A stretch of DNA of 5,776 bases from Bacilli bacterium (GTDB lineage Bacteria > Bacillota_I > Bacilli_A > RF39 > UBA660). Below the pieces are notes generated by a model, which searched no databases, had not been told where the DNA came from, and worked only from the letters and a program-made list of their open reading frames with translations. Positions 4,618-5,776 of the stretch are shown here, in pieces; position 1 is the first letter of the stretch; each line of letters begins with the position of its first letter. The DNA lies in assembly GCA_900772435.1 (NCBI GenBank), contig CAAHEM010000095.1:1-5776 (forward strand), given 5' to 3'. The translations under genes were made by a program, and so were the position numbers.

Positions 4618-5776
4618 AGTTTATCTTTTCTAACATTTTAGCTTTTGCTTCTACTGGATTAGCTTTTCCTTTTGATTTTTTCATTACTTGTCCAACTAGA
4701 TAATCTAACATATTAGTTCTTCCATTATGGTAGTCTTCTATAGCTTTTGCGTTTTCACTTATTACTTCATTTACTAATGATTCTATAAGACCTGCATCTT
4801 CTATAACTTCCATATCATATTTTTTAACTATTTCTTTTGGAGTTAAGCTTTCTTCTAACATTTTAGTAAATACTTTTTTAGCTTGGTCTGATGATATTTT
4901 TTTATCATTAACAAGTGTAACTAGTTCTACTATCATGTTTGGTCTTATATATAAATCATCTATATTATTTTCTTCGCTCTTATTTAGTTCTCCTAGTACT
5001 CTAGTTGTAATCCAGTTACATGCGCTTTTTGGATCACATTTTAATGATACACATTCTTCAAAATAGTCAGATATTTTTTTATCTTTAGTAAGTACTCCGG
5101 CATCATATTCAGAAAGTCCATATTCATTTATATATTTTTCTTTTCTTTCATGAGCTAGTACTGGTATTTTACTTCTTACTTCATCAAGTAATTCTTTAGT
5201 AATTCTAAATTTTGGAATATTTGGTTCTGTGAAGTATTTATAGTCTATAGCATCTGCTTTACTTCTCATATGAATAGTAGTTCCAGATTCATCATCCCAT
5301 CTTCTTGTTTCTTGTATTACTTCATCATAACGTCCAGCATCTTTAAGTTCTGATTGTCTTTTAATTTCATAATTAATTGTTTTTCTAATAGCATCAAAAC
5401 TATTTACGTTTTTAACTTCTACTTTAGTACCAAATTCAGTTGCATCTTCATCCATTATTGATACGTTTACGTCTGCTCTTATCTGTCCTTTTTTAGTATC
5501 ACATTCTGAAATATCAGTATATTCATAAATGCTTTTTACATGTTCTAGGAAAGCTAGAGCTTCATCTGCTGAATGAAGGCATGGTTCTGTTACTAATTCT
5601 AGAAGAGGTACGCCTGCTCTATTGTAGTCAATTGTTGAAGTATTGTAATAGTGATCAAGTGATGCTGCATCTTCTTCTAAATGTATATCATGAATTAGTA
5701 CTTCTTTTTTAGTACCATTTACATCTATTTCTATTTTTCCATCTACACCTACTGGATTAAAGAATTGTGTTAATTG
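4616..5776 (-). CDS. gatB: Asp/Glu-tRNA(Asn/Gln) amidotransferase subunit B, missing its N-terminus
   Basis: This is GatB, the subunit of the GatCAB complex that binds misacylated Glu-tRNA-Gln or Asp-tRNA-Asn and carries the kinase/transamidase site fed with ammonia by GatA. The frame is open across the window edge. 386 codons are present, so about 90 N-terminal residues are missing relative to the usual 475-480. Family signatures in order are LTQFFNPVG, IHLEEDA, DYNRAGVPLLELVTEP (the GatB signature), GQIRADVNVSI, TKVEVKNVNSF, QETRRWDDESG, MRSKADAIDYKYFTEPNIP, then a helical C-terminal GatB/YqeY domain from roughly 240 residues into the fragment, ending AKAKMLEKIN. The methionine at 5455 is internal, because the strongly conserved segments upstream of it are in the same frame. 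gatC and gatA are usual upstream neighbours and may lie beyond 5776. Presence of GatB implies that glutaminyl- and/or asparaginyl-tRNA is made indirectly. Confidence 0.97.
   Translation of the reverse strand, partial: QLTQFFNPVGVDGKIEIDVNGTKKEVLIHDIHLEEDAASLDHYYNTSTIDYNRAGVPLLELVTEPCLHSADEALAFLEHVKSIYEYTDISECDTKKGQIRADVNVSIMDEDATEFGTKVEVKNVNSFDAIRKTINYEIKRQSELKDAGRYDEVIQETRRWDDESGTTIHMRSKADAIDYKYFTEPNIPKFRITKELLDEVRSKIPVLAHERKEKYINEYGLSEYDAGVLTKDKKISDYFEECVSLKCDPKSACNWITTRVLGELNKSEENNIDDLYIRPNMIVELVTLVNDKKISSDQAKKVFTKMLEESLTPKEIVKKYDMEVIEDAGLIESLVNEVISENAKAIEDYHNGRTNMLDYLVGQVMKKSKGKANPVEAKAKMLEKIN

Overview
The window is about 5.8 kb of AT-rich DNA with every gene on the minus strand. It reads as the chromosome of a low-GC Gram-positive bacterium. 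The markers are an Ala-specific T-box leader, a GatB subunit (transamidosome route to Gln-/Asn-tRNA), a YerB-type DUF3048 protein, AGGAGG-like ribosome binding sites, and a camelysin/TasA-like plus BspA-type repeat surface protein. All five stop codons that can be seen are TAA and Trp is encoded by TGG, so there is no sign of the mycoplasma code. The combination resembles host-associated Bacilli or Mycoplasmatota-like gut lineages (for example RF39-type). That placement is an inference from gene content.

Layout in the direction of transcription (high to low coordinates): (1) 5776-4616 is gatB, missing its N-terminus at the window edge, ending in a Rho-independent terminator whose stem begins inside the stop codon. 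(2) 4522-3485 is a membrane-anchored DUF3048 (YerB family) protein. (3) 3392-2679 is a small membrane-anchored protein with a long Ala/Pro/Glu/Val-rich, probably disordered tail, preceded by a very good sigma-A-type promoter and followed by a perfect hairpin terminator. (4) 2603-465 is a large exported protein: a SipW-type signal and TasA/camelysin-like domain, followed by about 16 BspA-type (DUF285) repeats of 25 residues. (5) A promoter (449-421) and a T-box riboswitch (about 411-231) with an Ala (GCU) specifier precede alaS, of which only the first 71 codons (213-1) lie in the window.

The genes form separate transcription units rather than a pathway. gatB and alaS belong to tRNA charging and translation. 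The three genes between them are all predicted to act at or outside the membrane. The clearest regulatory logic is the alaS T-box, where mutually exclusive antiterminator and terminator helices can both be drawn. I found no mobile element, CRISPR array, tRNA or rRNA, and no clearly undescribed system. The points most worth a second look are the mosaic near-identical repeat units in the surface protein, the unrecognised Ala/Pro-rich membrane protein with its repeated LVIE motif, and the divergent but self-consistent T-box.
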